A DNA stretch of 64,000 nucleotides. Source: Lasiosphaeris hirsuta. Lineage: Eukaryota; Ascomycota; Sordariomycetes; Sordariales; Lasiosphaeriaceae. Below the pieces are notes generated by a model. The model saw only the letters and a program-made list of their open reading frames with translations. It did not search any database and was not told the origin of the DNA. Of this stretch, positions 9,939 to 22,162 are shown in pieces. The position numbers and the translations under genes were made by a program. Location of the stretch: positions 2,914,001-2,978,000 of the forward strand of contig JAUKUA010000001.1 of NCBI GenBank assembly GCA_030549175.1, written 5' to 3'. How positions within the stretch are numbered: the stretch's first letter is position 1; every line of letters starts with the position of its first letter.

Positions 9939-12100
9939 TCACAGGGGGAACAAAAGATCTTCTGTGTAACACTGCCGCAATAATTCTTCATAAAACAGCC
10001 GAGGAAGCTGGGGACCTACTAAAATCACATCGTCTAATACCTGACGTGCAATGCCCTCGCCACCGACTAAAATATGACGGAGTGTAGACAGAGTGTTTAA
10101 GGTTTTCCTGGGCTCGAGAGACCTCTCCAACGCTCTGTCCAACACGAGCCTGGCCATTAGCTTGAGCATCGCCGAGCGCGCTTCCAGTGGTTTCCGCTTG
10201 CCATCAAGCGCTAGCTCATAGCAGGCTACAACGGCATCGCATGTCTTCAATGGTTTTTTGGCGCTCGAGGACTCAGAGTCTGCTCCGCCTGGGGCTTCAG
10301 GCTGGAATGTATCAGGCGAAATGTCTGCCATAACCACGACATCGGGCCACAGGGGTGCCAAAAGCTCGTCCGGGGTATCCCAATCCTTGCTGACACGCGG
10401 CATTGGTACTTCGAGCCTAAACGCCAAGTACCAGGGCGGCCGGCGCTCATCGAACTGCAAAAGAGTCTCGACGAGGTCAATGCCAGCAAGTTCAGCATTT
10501 CTGGGGTCCGTAATGCGCGGGCAAACATCCACGACATACAGCCTGGTTTTGCTCCCAGATTGCCCGTCAACTAATAACTGGTCAAGTATCTCCTCGATTT
10601 GTTCCTTGGCTTGGCCCTCTCCTTCAGTCAGATTATCGACTACCTCTTCGATTTGGTCCTTGGCTTGGCCCGCTTCTTCGGCCAGATTATCGACTACCTC
10701 TTCGATTCGGTCCTTGGCTTGGCCCTCTCCGTCGTCCCCAATGTGGACCTGGCGGTTGAATATGGGCTCGTCGTTGTCTTTGGTGTGGTCCTTGGGTTCA
10801 TGTTCCCCAGAGTTGTTCCGGGGTTTCCTCTTGGAAGTCTTCAATAGTCCGAACCCGGAACTGTTCCCATGCCTGAATACTTTCTTGGTACTGTTCTTCG
10901 GGTGTCTATTGAAGGTTTCCTTGACCCTGTTCTTCTTGAATTTCTTTTTTAACTTGGCTAGGGTACTTTCGTCCTCATCATCGTCGACTTCGACGAAATC
11001 GATAGACAGGGGACCATGCCAATGCAGCCCCTCTGCAAGCTTCTCCAGCAGGACTCGAAAACGCTCTTGTGGGTCGGATATCTTGATGGCCTTTCGGAAT
11101 AAGGTGAAGTCCGTGAGTGGTATAGAGCTGGTTGAAGTGGGTGGGGCATGGCGAGATTCGGCTCTCCAGGCATGCTAGGCGACCAAATTGCCTTGATCAA
11201 AAATACCTTGAACGCTCCTGAAAGTACCCTCGACAAATCTTTGGACGAGAACCGAACCTACGCAACCCCGTCGCCCAAAAATATCGGCACGCCTTGCGGA
11301 ATTCATTCCCTCGACCCAATTGTCGAAATCCAATGGCGTTGTGGCAATATAAATGTTGCCGCCATCGATACTGAAGGGTTCCTTGATCACTACTGGGAAG
11401 TGAAGGCGTTCTTTTGGGTAGTCTTTCATTTCCTGTGCGGTTGTAAATATGACGAATTCGGGTTGCGGTAGTTCGAGTTCAACCATCGTTCGAGTAGCTG
11501 TAACCTTGTCGCCGAGGCGGCATAGCGACTTGAAGCACGGCGCGGCGACACCGAATTCGGGAACCCCATTATACGCAGACGCTGCCAGAACCATGTCTCC
11601 AGTTGGAATCACAGCGTGGGGCCTCTTGAAATCCATAATCTGTCTGAGCGTGGGTGTAAAGTGATCAGGCCCGCCTTCGAAGGCATCTGTGATGTGTTCT
11701 GACTAGGCACCGACATCGAAATCTTCAGGGCACATGGCAATGGCCGTATGGCCTTTTTTGTTCAGGATGTCGGCCAGTACGCAGGCGGTTTTGCTTTTGC
11801 CATCGGTCAGCAAGACCAGTTTGTTCTCGGGCGGCTTCGGCCACACCATGATGCCGTAGGGCTTGGGTGAGTTTGATCAGGGCACTATTGCGAGAATGAA
11901 GATAATAGCAGCTGTAGAGATACAAATGTGGGGGGGTAACGATCGAACGCGCAGCGTGCCTTGGAGTGAAGAAGAGCAGCACCCAGAAAGTTGACAATGT
12001 TGGCCAAAACAGGAAAAGAATCGATACTGCTATAGCAGGGTCGCAACTACTTGGCCGCGCTTGCCTGTATTCCCAAGGAAGGCGCCACAAGAAACCCGAA
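9939..12100 (-). pseudogene. ATP-grasp ligase-like gene with two in-frame amber codons
   Basis: One frame stays open from about 11861 to 9939 except for TAG at 11703-11705 and TAG at 11175-11177. It reads across both in the same frame. A probable first exon encodes a hydrophobic segment (SILFLFWPTLSTFWVLLFF, about 11985-12035). It joins through a 79-nt intron (donor GTTACC at 11940, CTGAT branch, acceptor AAG at 11862) to PYGIMVWPKPPENKLVLLTDG. The pattern fits the ATP-grasp fold: an N-terminal Rossmann-like lobe (LLTDGKSKTACVLADIL), the nucleotide-binding strand VVIKEPFSIDGGNIYIA, and the metal-binding end YVVDVCPRITDPRNAELAG. An acidic/Lys-rich insert and three 18-residue repeats interrupt the second lobe. 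I could not find the ATG of exon 1. It is either a recent pseudogene or a gene read through at UAG. The substrate is unknown. Confidence 0.65.
10563..10724 (-). repeat. Three tandem 54-bp repeats inside the ATP-grasp remnant
   Basis: Each unit encodes 18 residues of the form GQAKxxIEEVVDNLxEx. The copies read GQAKDRIEEVVDNL, GQAKDQIEEVVDNL and GQAKEQIEEILDQL. They would form an acidic amphipathic helix inserted into the domain. The first two copies are nearly identical in DNA, pointing to a recent duplication. Confidence 0.9.
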
Positions 12101-13083
12101 AGGTTGTAGTCTCGATGAGAGAAGGGAATAGCAAAAACGATGGAAGTTCCGAGTCAGCTGGAAGCTGTGGATAGCGGTATTGGGAAAGAACCCGTTACTT
12201 AACATCGGCGCGAATCCGATGATGCCCTCCCGTTTGTGTTTATTTGCATGTTCTCCATCCTGCGGGCCGCACTGGGGTATCCGCCGTCCAAAACAGCCAC
12301 CTTGTGTTCCCGCCTCACGTTAGTGCAAAAGCGTCTTGCCAATTCTCTTCCCTTTTCATACTTTGTCAATTGCAGAGAGCTTGGGGGTCAGACCCACTCG
12401 CGTTTCATCAAGCAACGAGTCCGGACAGCCAATCTCGAGGCGCATCCCAACCTAACAGGCAGCCGGATTCTTTGACTTCTGATTCGACGGCCCCCCTTCT
12501 CAACTCCGCAACCACCAAAGACAACCAGGGATAAGACTTACTCGACGGTACGGCTCTATTCGAACTTCGAGTTTTAGATGGCGATCGAGTGCGGCAAAGA
12601 GAGAGGAAGCGTGTGGGGGAGAAAGATGCGTGACACATTCCGCCATTGCGATTCTGCTCTTGCTACCGCCCTGGTGTGTCGGGTGTGCCCCTTACCGTCC
12701 AAGTCCTAGAATCATCGGAGGGATGAGGGCTTATATGAGAGGTGGGAGGGGGGAATGGCCCATTGTTGACCGTGGGCGCCGTGCTCTGCATCGACACGGT
12801 CTAGCTGCTCGGTCCCGCCGGCTCGAAACGAGCACTCGTACCCAACCCAGACTACCGGGGCGAGCCGGGAGTCTTCGTTAGTCTGAAAGTGTCCCGGTCT
12901 TGTCGAGGCAGCATCTTACCGTTCTGGAATTTGCCATACTCCCCTTCTAGTGCATGGTTATCCCCATCGTCAGCCAGGAAGAGGCCCTATGTCCGCCCCA
13001 CACGTCAACTCCTGAGAATGTTTTTTCCTGTTTTACCTGCTCTCCTCTCTTGATATGCCCGGATTCCATGACTGCTGCCTCAG
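12101..13083. other. Divergent intergenic region (ATP-grasp remnant / DUF3176 gene)
   Basis: No coding signal with a known motif is seen. It should contain both promoters, because the flanking genes are divergent. The sequence just before 13084 ends in a CAG, so a spliced 5' leader for the DUF3176 gene is possible. Confidence 0.5.
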
Positions 13084-16000
13084 ATGGTGCCCGTATCTGC
13101 CTCGACGGTAGACAAGATGCCCCGAAGGCTTGTGGAATCGCCTCCCGTTGCCGGTCCGGGCCCGCACGCTGATCGGAACTACCAACCATCGCTTTCTGGC
13201 CAGCCTGGGGTTGAGGCCATCAACAATGTTTCCCCTGCGACCTCTTTATACGAGGGCGGTCTATCCTCTCGTGGCCTACATCCGGACGCTCTGCCAGCCG
13301 CCAGAGAACTGGTTTTCGGCCAGGATATCTCAACATCACCGGGGCGGCAACGGCAAATCACCCCCCACGAGGAGAGTGAGCGTCAATGGGATGTCGACAA
13401 CACTCTTAGCGAAATAATGATGTCGCCGACGTGGCCAACTCCCAGCCCAAATGATATTCCATTGGCTACGCCCGAGCAATGGCAAGGCAGCCGAGAGCAA
13501 CAAGAATTGGCGGAAGCAAGAGCACGCTCCGCGCTGTCCGGGCACTTCCCAACCGTGACCTCCTACGGGCCTGCCCCAGTTTCGGATGAGGACGACATCG
13601 GTATCAGGCCTATCCCTCTGTCGTCCTCGCCTGTCTCGCCGACACGAAACAGCCACGGCCCGTTTATGCACTACGAGGACGTTGCGTACTTTGATCCCGA
13701 ATCTGAACCCAAGGACGAAACGGATGTAGGGCCGCGGAGCGGTTCCTTCCCTGCTATACCCGAGGGGGTGAACCATCCAAGAGCCCGCCGGTCATGGTAC
13801 GTGCTATCTGGGGTATTGGTCTCCCTTTCGAGCTGCATCGGGCGCAAATCAACTCGGTGACTACCTACTCTCAGCGTGGTCAGCTTTGTCTTCTCGTCAC
13901 ACTCCAGAGTTGTACATAATTATGTGCAAACCCAACTGACGGTGTTGGGCAGGGACCGGCAGCGTAAGCGACGGATGAAAAAAGCCCCCCCGAATGGATA
14001 TGACAGCGCTATGGCCACGGAAAGGGCTTGGTGGCCACTATCGAGCGGATATAGGGAATGTTGCATCTCGTGGGCCGCCGAATTGCTCTGGTCTCTCCTC
14101 AGTGTCATCTGCTTGGCGGCGATTATCGCAATATTGAAGCGCCACGACGGGCAAGGTCTTCCCGGCTGGCCACTAGGTATCTCGCTCAATACGCTCATTG
14201 CGTTTCTCGAGGCCATCTGCCGCGTCGCTCTCATCACGCCCCTAACGGAGGGCCTTGCACAGCTAAAGTGGAATTGGTTTGCGAGGGGTGAGAGGATACT
14301 GGCGGACTTCGGCATCTTTGATGACGCAGTTCGAGGGCCAGTCGGGAACGCAAAGCTTATCTATGGGCGGAGGGGGAGGTATGATCATTCTCTCCCTAAT
14401 ACATCGGTACTAGCTGGCTGTTTCTGACATGATTGACTTCGAAGGAGTCTGGGAATATCTGCCGCCATCGTCCTGATAACATCCTTTGCGTCATCGCCCC
14501 TCACACAAGCCGCCATTACCTATCCCACACGACTCGGTGTTAGTGGAAATGATACTGCTACAATAGCCAGAAGCGACTCATACGCACATCCGGAGTACAC
14601 CCTTTTAAACGGTAAGAGGAGTGATCGCCCCTGATCCGACGTTGGAATACTGAAGAGGATGGCGTAGAGGAACTCGATATTCGAGAGAAGCAAGCTATCC
14701 AGCAGGGCCTCTATCAACCAGTCGGCGAAGAGCTTTTGGGCTCCCAGCCTTTCTGTACATCGAACGAGTGTCAATGGCAGGTGTTCGGCTCGCTCGCTGT
14801 CTGTGCAGGTGTGGCAGACATATCCGATAAACTGACTATTTCTGACCCCATCAACGCCTCAGATGTCGGTGCCAACCTAAATTCCGCTACTAATGGGGTT
14901 TCGGTACACCGCGCGAGCCTCCCCAACGGCATATTTCTGCTCGGCGGCACCGACACTTTCAACATGAACATGTCATCAGCTGTTGACGGGGCCACTAGGT
15001 CGAACTTTCTACCTGTGGCAACAAGCATTTCATTTTCCCGAGATGATACTAGAGTTTCTGGTGCTATCGCCAATTTCTTCGTTATATACACTAACCAGAC
15101 CTCTGACCTTAGCCGACAGGATGCTGTGTTCCGGGCGGTCGAAGTCCTCTTTCACTTCTGTGTCAACACATACTCTGTGTCTGTGTCCCAAGGCGCCGTG
15201 GAAACGATCCTAGTCAACTCCTCAACAGTCTTAGGCCCCTCAGAACAAACCAGCGTGGTCTTGCGGGCGTTTGACGAGAGTGCGTATACCGTCAAGCGGG
15301 ACGACGTTCGCCTACTCAGCACCTATCTCACCTCACTCTTTTCCGGAGTCTACTCTTACTGGTACGGGAAAACAGGGACAGAGGTGACGGCAGCTAGTGA
15401 TGCTTTGGGTACGGCGATGTTTAGGGGGAAGGACGGAAGCGGGACAAGTCTTGGGGACTCTGAGGAGGATGTAAGAGTTGCGATTGGGAATCTCACGAGG
15501 AACGTGGCGATAGGCTTGACAAATTCGTAAGTACTTCATTCGGTATTTTCTTGTTGTGTCTAGTCTGTTGTTTCAACAAGTACCAGAGCATCTTCAACAG
15601 CGCCACCCCTCTTTTTTGTTTTTTTTTTTGGGTTTTACTCGATAGATATCAACACTTTCCCACCCTTTATGTGAGTCGAGGATTCTGGGCGCACACGGCG
15701 GGATACTAACCACGTTATTATCTTATCCAGCATCCGTTCTGCTGCCGCTCCAACGGCCTTTGCGACAGGCGTCACCTTGTCAACCGAGAGTTTTGTTCAC
15801 ATCCGTTGGCCGTGGCTCGCATTCCTCGCCGTACAAGTCGCCATGACAATCGGATTTGTGGTGGGGGTCATCGTTCAGACTGCCGTGTGGAAGGTCGCAA
15901 TAGTCAAAGGCTCAGGCTCAGCTATGGCCACGCTCCTTGCTCTGTCGCCGGGGGATCGAGCGCGGCTCGGGCAGGACGAGGTGGGCGTTGTTGTTCCAGA

Positions 16001-16151
16001 CAGGAGCGCTCGAGGAAATGTCGAGGACACTACTGCGACTCGGAAACTACACAGTGCAAAGGCGAGGTTCAGGTTAGGGGATCGGGGGTGGCGAATGGAG
16101 CTAGCTTTCGATGAAGGGGATGGGGTTAGTACGGAGCGTGCGGTGGGGTAA
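13084..16151 (+). CDS. DUF3176-family multi-pass membrane protein
   Basis: I model five exons: 13084-13796, 13953-14378, 14445-14611, 14656-15526 and 15731-16151, giving 865 residues with consistent phases. Residues 1-245 are a disordered, Ser/Pro-rich cytosolic tail ending in a basic patch (DRQRKRRMKK). Then come two adjacent membrane helices (WAAELLWSLLSVICLAAIIA and the segment after SLNTLIAFLE) with the family motif region TEGLAQLKWNWF. A third helix (GISAAIVLITSFA) precedes SPLTQAAI. A long, probably extracellular domain with several NxS/T sites and Cys residues follows, and a last helix lies near the C-terminus (WPWLAFLAVQVAMTIGFVVG). This is the layout of the fungal DUF3176 family, whose function is unknown. 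The 44-nt third intron is short, so that junction is the least certain part. Confidence 0.8.
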
Positions 16152-18084
16152 CAATGTCTAGAAAGTGTGAAGGGAGTGCGCAGCAAACCATGATACACGG
16201 GTGGGACGAAGAGGATTTAGAGCTAGATTATGGGGAAGAGGCAATATTGCCGGGTTTCTCAACATCTTGTGCGTGTATTAATTACATCACGAGATCCATG
16301 GGATAGGGAAGTGCTGAGAATGCCTCATCTTCCGGCTTCGGCGTGAAAAATAAGAGGTTCATTTGCAACTGGCTAGTATGATGTCTGTTAATTATTGACT
16401 CTGCCTTGTTGGGGCCACGGCAGCGACCTGGCCACACTTGAAGGGAGCTTAAAAGCTACACCAGTGACTTCTGTACTTCAATTAACTCTGTTAATTATAA
16501 ACAATGAAATCTCGACTCTGTACCTTGAATGGCAATCTGAGTCTTTCGACCATCTTTTGCAACCTTGTAACAAGGGCTAGAAAGAGAACCAACTATCTCG
16601 AGTGCTATTGGAGGAAAATTTACGCGGTGGCGATAACTTGTGGTGATTGTAAATGTAGTAGTACCCTTTCTGGTATTTGCTAGGCAAAGTATGACAAAAC
16701 ACGCGGTATTAAAGTGGGAAACGATGATCTGACTCCTGTGTGCCAGTACGATCTTCTGCCTCCCCGCGTGGAGGTAGAATAATTTGCTACTACTGTTGCT
16801 GTTGCCATTCGGTCTATCCGGACAGGCCTACCCGGACTACCTGTCCCCGTTGATGATAAAATGTTGGGGGGAATGCAGAACTTGGACTCGATATGCTGAA
16901 CCGTGATGTGGGTACGGTATGCCGAGAAGAGGAGAAGACTAGCGAAGTAAGCAGCTTGTTCGCCGGCATTTCCCCTCCTCTCAGCTTCTTACAATTAACA
17001 AGTACGTAAGGTACCTACATTGTTTACTGTGCCCGAGGTACACACGCGCAGTGAAGACAGCATGTAACGTAGATCCGCTATTAGCGCGATTCCCCTTGGG
17101 ATCGACGGGGGAGTTGTTTGCAGCTGCGCATCTACCGAGACCCTAGGGGGTATTATACGACAATGGTCCGAAGGAAGGCGGAGCTGAGGATCGAGGAAGT
17201 GGAAGAATGGTGGTACAAGGACGCCTCGAAGACTCAAGTTTCTCCACCATCGTCAACTTCAATAGGTCGGGACCAAGGCCCGCTTGCGTGGTGAGCAGAC
17301 ATATCAGATTAAGCTACCTTTGATGACGAGGGATCGAGTGGCGAAGCCGAGTCGGGCACACGTATTTGAGATGCTCAACGATGGCTATAACACCGACAGT
17401 AATGGTACATGGACGTTGTATTCGGGGGAGGGCAGGTAGATGCCCAATCGACCCAATAGTGGTGTTTTTGTAAAGGCTATGGCCTGACCTTGTGTGTGGC
17501 CCAAGTGGCGCTCACTTTTCTCCGTCGCGGTTGACGGTCTAGGCGCTACAGTGACCCCCATTCCCAGCCGTTGCCGGGGCTCGGCACGCACCTGCGCGTA
17601 CCTAGGTATGTAGTGAACCCAAGGAGAATGCGGAGGCGGAGAAGGGGTGGAGGGTTTCAGGCCGGGGTCGAAGTACCAGTTGAGAAGTGCACTTTTAGGA
17701 CCCGAACCGAGCCTGAACCAAAGCAGAAGCCTCAAGCTCGTGGGACGCAGAACGCAGAACGCAGACCCCACCGAAGCTGCCGAGCTGTTGTCTTGTCGCT
17801 ACCCAAGGTAGGATTGGCCCGAAGGATGACGAACGGCGGCTCGCCGTTCAAAGGCGAGGCGGTTTAGTTAGTAAGCCATGTGTGTCGGGTTATGTGCTCC
17901 TGTCCGCTCATGTGTGGCCCCTTTTTTCCTTGGTCGACGACTCTGGTCAGGTCAAGCTCCGGGCCAGAACTGTCAGCGCACTACCCTGGGGATTGGCTTC
18001 ACATATGGGGTTGTTACGGGAACAAATGACAACTACTAGAGCCTCTCGTACGCGTCTCGTCTCGGGACCCTATGTCACGAGACA

Positions 18085-18117
18085 CCGGCAGCTATGGGGC
18101 ATCTCCATAGCTGCCGG
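18085..18117. repeat. Perfect 13-bp inverted repeat with 7-nt loop
   Basis: Left arm 18085-18097 (CCGGCAGCTATGG) and right arm 18105-18117 (CCATAGCTGCCGG) are exact reverse complements around GGCATCT. A transcript from either strand would form a stable GC-rich stem. It lies far from any recognised gene. Confidence 0.9.
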
Positions 18118-20497
18118 GAAGCTGTTGGGAGCTTTTTTAGGGGGATTGCATTGCTTGGACGGCACACCACTCCACTTGGAGAGGTGCAGCTTATTTTCCT
18201 GACCTGTACATGCTTGATTGGGCATTTTGGGCAAATTGCGACATGCATGTATGAATCCTGTCGTGTCCTCCTCCCGGACAGACGCCAGTTGGCATTGGCA
18301 GATAGCCATCGGGTTCTCCTGCGAGGTATCGCTAGTCGCTGGGAAATGCCTCACCTGTCGATGTCTGGATTGAGGCTCTCCTCGATGATGATGATGATGC
18401 CTCTGGGCAAGCATCGGCCCTATGAGAAGTAGGCAGGAGAAGAAAGCCCCGGGAGGAAGAGGGAAAGAGAGCGAGAGAGGGAGAGACAGGCTAGAAGGTG
18501 CTGAAGAAGAGAAAACACGTTGACCCAGGCCCCAGGCTCAGAGCCTCCAAATCCCAAAACAGAGTCTCGTCGTCTTGGGCTGGGCCGTGAGTAAGTTAGG
18601 CCGCGTTGACTGTCGCAAGGTGTGTGAGGTCGAGCATAGGATGCAACAGCAGCAGCTCGACTTACCAGCAGCTCACTGTGGGCGATTTGCTAGGGAAGGG
18701 AGGAAAAGGGGGAAAGAAGCAACAGCAGGGTAGTAGACGCCATAATCGCTTGATTGGACTGCTCGGCGAAGTTTGGTATCACAGGTATCAATGCATGAAG
18801 TCCCAGATGGAGCGCCTACTGAGAGGGAACGGCGCGTGGGGAAAGCGAGGCCGTCTGCAAGTCTCGAGGTCTCGAGGCCGCGAGATCTTGAGGCCCCTAA
18901 CGTTTGAACAGCGCTGCGCAAACCGCGCAAAGCTAATGCAGCTCGCGCGACCTGACGGCCGCGGCGGCCATGAGCGTGATAGCGTAGGAAAGCTAATATG
19001 CAGTGGCTACTGGATGGCGGGCCGGTCGAGGGCCTTTTGGCACATGCAGTGGGGGAGGACGAGGTAGCTCATCGAGATGCGAGTGGGACATGGGGTATGG
19101 ATGCAGCCACGGATACGGCCTGTGGCATCACTGGTATGAGAGAATGTCCGGGGTGCTTTTTGCTGCATATCAACGCAGCTTAAAGGCTAAGAAGGCGTGG
19201 GCTCTGGGGGATGAACAAATCCAGTCATGCCGAACTTGGGAGGGGAGGGTGCGTCCTGGAGACTCGAAGAGATGAGATACGGGGAGCATATCAGCGGCCG
19301 AGACGCTGGGGTTACAGATGGGGAAGCACGACGACGGGAACGGAAGCAAGGCGCCTGGATGGGCGGGGGAGGAGCTGAGATGCCGCCGAGAGGATGAATG
19401 GCGAATGTTGATGCCGTGAGCGAGCTACAGGACTGCCGAGAACAGCCCTATTCGCTGGCTGCCACCGTCGCCAATGGGTGTCGCCAGTGATGCCGGCCTG
19501 AGACCGTCCCGTCTTTGAGGCTCCCCGCCAGCTCGAGGAGTAGATGGCATGGCTGCAATTCGATTCTCCATTGGACCTCTGCCGGTCGGTTGCGCGTCAA
19601 TGTGCATCTTTGCCTGTTGACTGGCGTCTGGCGTTTGGTGTCAAACGTCATGACAAGCTCCGGGCCAAAACTACAGAAGGCCAGAACGAATGGCGTCAAA
19701 GCAGGGCTGGCAGTGTTGCGGCATGGGACAAGAAGAAAAAAAAAAAAAGATTTGGTTTGGGCAAGTGAACAGCAGGTTGCAGTCGGTCGCAGCTGGCGCC
19801 ACTTTGCCCTAAACCTATCTCAGAGGGCAGGTAGAGGTATACCGCGGGGGTAGGTGGAAAGAGCGCCGTCCGTCCGACAGCAGGTGATATGACACGAGGG
19901 TGAGAGAGCTCGATTGGGCGCCCCGGGTAATATTGCACAGAGGCAATTATGTACATAGTAGGGCACGGTGGGATGGAAGCTTTGGTGTGCTCCGACGTGG
20001 CACCGGTTGCTAAAACGGCAAAGGCTAGGTGCCTGACCGATTGATATCTGACATGCGGTAGTGGTGGCCGCGGTTGATCATGCCCGGTCGCTTGAAGGTG
20101 AGGAGTGGGAGGTGGACATACCTACCTAAGGTACCTTACCTTGGGCTGTTACTTCGGGGTTGTGCTGCAGCTCGAGCAGGGTCGAGCCGAGGGCCAAGGT
20201 GATCGAACGGCGCTTTGACCATCGAAGGGGGGCTTGCTGCACTCCATGCGCTGCATGGACTCCTGAGTCCAAGCAGCTCGACCTCTTGTTTCTCCTGCCG
20301 CTGGGCCTTCGTTGCAGGCATCACGAAAGCCCTCGTGCGCGTGAGGAAGCAGAGCGGAGGGGTTGGCGTGCGGTGCCCTAGCGCTCTGGCGGCTTCCTAG
20401 TCTCACAGCGGGCTAGTAACGACCAAGTTAGTGGGTGGAAGACGGCTTGTGGAGCCGGGCCATGGCCTATCGGATGGCCAATTGCGGTGAGGCTGGC

Positions 20498-20524
20498 GAC
20501 ATGAGCGACATGAGCGACATGAGC
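20498..20524. repeat. Three exact copies of a 9-bp repeat (GACATGAGC)
   Basis: Direct tandem copies at 20498, 20507 and 20516 in gene-free DNA. Confidence 0.9.
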
Positions 20525-21706
20525 CGGTGAAGCTCACCATTGGCCGCTGTCGGTGTCGGTTAGCTATTCAGCGTGTCGACGTGTTCCCCAGGTCAGTTTG
20601 GAGATGGAGTTGGGTGTCCAAGTAATGAGGTGTCGAAATTCCATGGCTGACATGACTGGCATATGTCACCAAGGTGGTGGGCAGACCTGGGGACACTGAG
20701 GTGCACTGCGAGGCGGGCGGGCTTGTTGTTGATGCGCATGTATTCACAACCTCTACCTTCTTCATCCAGTGCGCAAGTTCTTAGGTTCTCAGGGCCGCGG
20801 CGAGACAAAACTGACTAGAGCGTAGCCGCATGGAAGCGACTTGGATGGAAATCGGTGCTCGTCAGTGGTCGGTGTGTGAGGTGTGAGGTGGCAGCTTTGC
20901 AGCATGGGGCAAGAACATGGAGCATGGTCCCACACGCGACTTTTCGTTGGTGTGTACTTTGGTTTGTACTGAACAGCGTGCTATCTCGTCGAGCCGGCCA
21001 AATCAATTTTTGGCTTTTGGCCGTGCCTTGATTGAGCGGGGGATCGCGGTAAGAGTCAATCAAGCCTTGAGCCTCCCGACTGCCTATCGCGCCTCCGAAA
21101 ATTAAAAGCGCTGAGAGGACCTAACGGGGAGGGGGTATCGCATGGGGGTGGAGTGGAGGCCGGGATGGAAAGTCTAAAGAGATCGGATGGAACGAAGGGT
21201 AGTGTAGGTATGTACTCAGTAGGCGCGGGCGGTTTAAAGCTCACTCAGCCTGGACCACTACTCACCTCTCGCTGTTCCCCCGCTGTGTCGCTGAGCATGT
21301 TACATATTGTCTGTTGACCCTGGCCCGGGCTCGTTGGATGTCGAATTGCTTTTATTCGAGTTGTTCAAGCCTCCTGTCAGTGGCCTCGCAGTCCAGCAGA
21401 ACGCCTCTACCTCCTCTTCTTCTTACGTCTCTTGTGTGACACTGTTCATCACTAAGAAGACATTGTTAGTTAATATAGGGTTGTTTGCATTCCTTTTTGG
21501 GCCATCTTTTCGGCGCTGCGTCTTGTTCCGCCCTGCCTTCGGGTGATAACACGAGCAGTCCCGTCCCGGCCCCAGGTCCCTAGGTCGCTATTTTGCCCAC
21601 GCTTCTGGGGTTTGACATCCATTTTTTTTTCTCGCGCTCTGGCCATCGACGCACAGCAGTGAGTGTCTTGCTCCGGACTCGGCCTCACTTACGAAGTGCC
21701 GCCCCC

Positions 21707-21747
21707 AAAAAAAAAAAAAAAAAAAAAAAACAAAAACAAAAAAAAAA
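21707..21747. repeat. A24 tract followed by CA5CA-rich run
   Basis: Twenty-four A residues (21707-21730) preceded by CCCCC and followed by further A-runs split by C. It lies about 415 bp upstream of the pseudo-caspase gene. It may be a promoter dA:dT tract or a 3' scar of a retroposed element. Confidence 0.85.
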
Positions 21748-22162
21748 CGCTACTTATTAGCTGGACTACAGTGTAACGACGAAACGCAAGCCCCCCCGTC
21801 GGCCTCGGCTCCTCTTCAAGTTTGGAGCCTGGCTCCCCGCTCACCGGCTCCTCACCGAACATCGCCCTCCAGCCCTGTGCTCTGTGCTCCCCAGGCGCCC
21901 CAGGTGCCCAACAGCGCCAGGCTTTTTCCCCCGTCACGCGTGCGGCCCCGTCCGTGGTTCCCCGCAAGCGCCGTCTGCTGCCCGCTGAGGCAAATTGCTT
22001 GCATTGAGGATTCAGACGGTTTTGCATCAGCTCGAAACGGCGACAGCGGGGACGAGAGCTCTCTGATCTGGCGGGCAGCAGGCTGGAACCGGCAACCTGG
22101 CTCTAGCCGCATCCCCCTCGATCATGGGATTGTTCCGCGACTGATAGCGTGCCAGGCAAGAG

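Larger units (their letters stand above)
16152..22162. other. 6-kb gene-poor region
   Basis: No reading frame here has a motif, composition or intron structure I would accept as a gene. Open frames of 60-153 codons overlap on opposite strands. The left part (about 16380-16720) is AT-rich and the rest is GC-rich. It holds a perfect hairpin (18085-18117), a 9-bp triplet repeat (20498-20524), an A-run at 19736-19748 and a poly-A tract near 21707. The right end is the promoter of the pseudo-caspase gene. An undetected long non-coding RNA or a lineage-specific gene cannot be excluded. Confidence 0.5.

Noticed and set aside
18606..19067. 153-codon plus-strand open frame in the gene desert
   Set aside because: No known motif, composition like the surrounding non-coding DNA, and overlapping open frames on the other strand.
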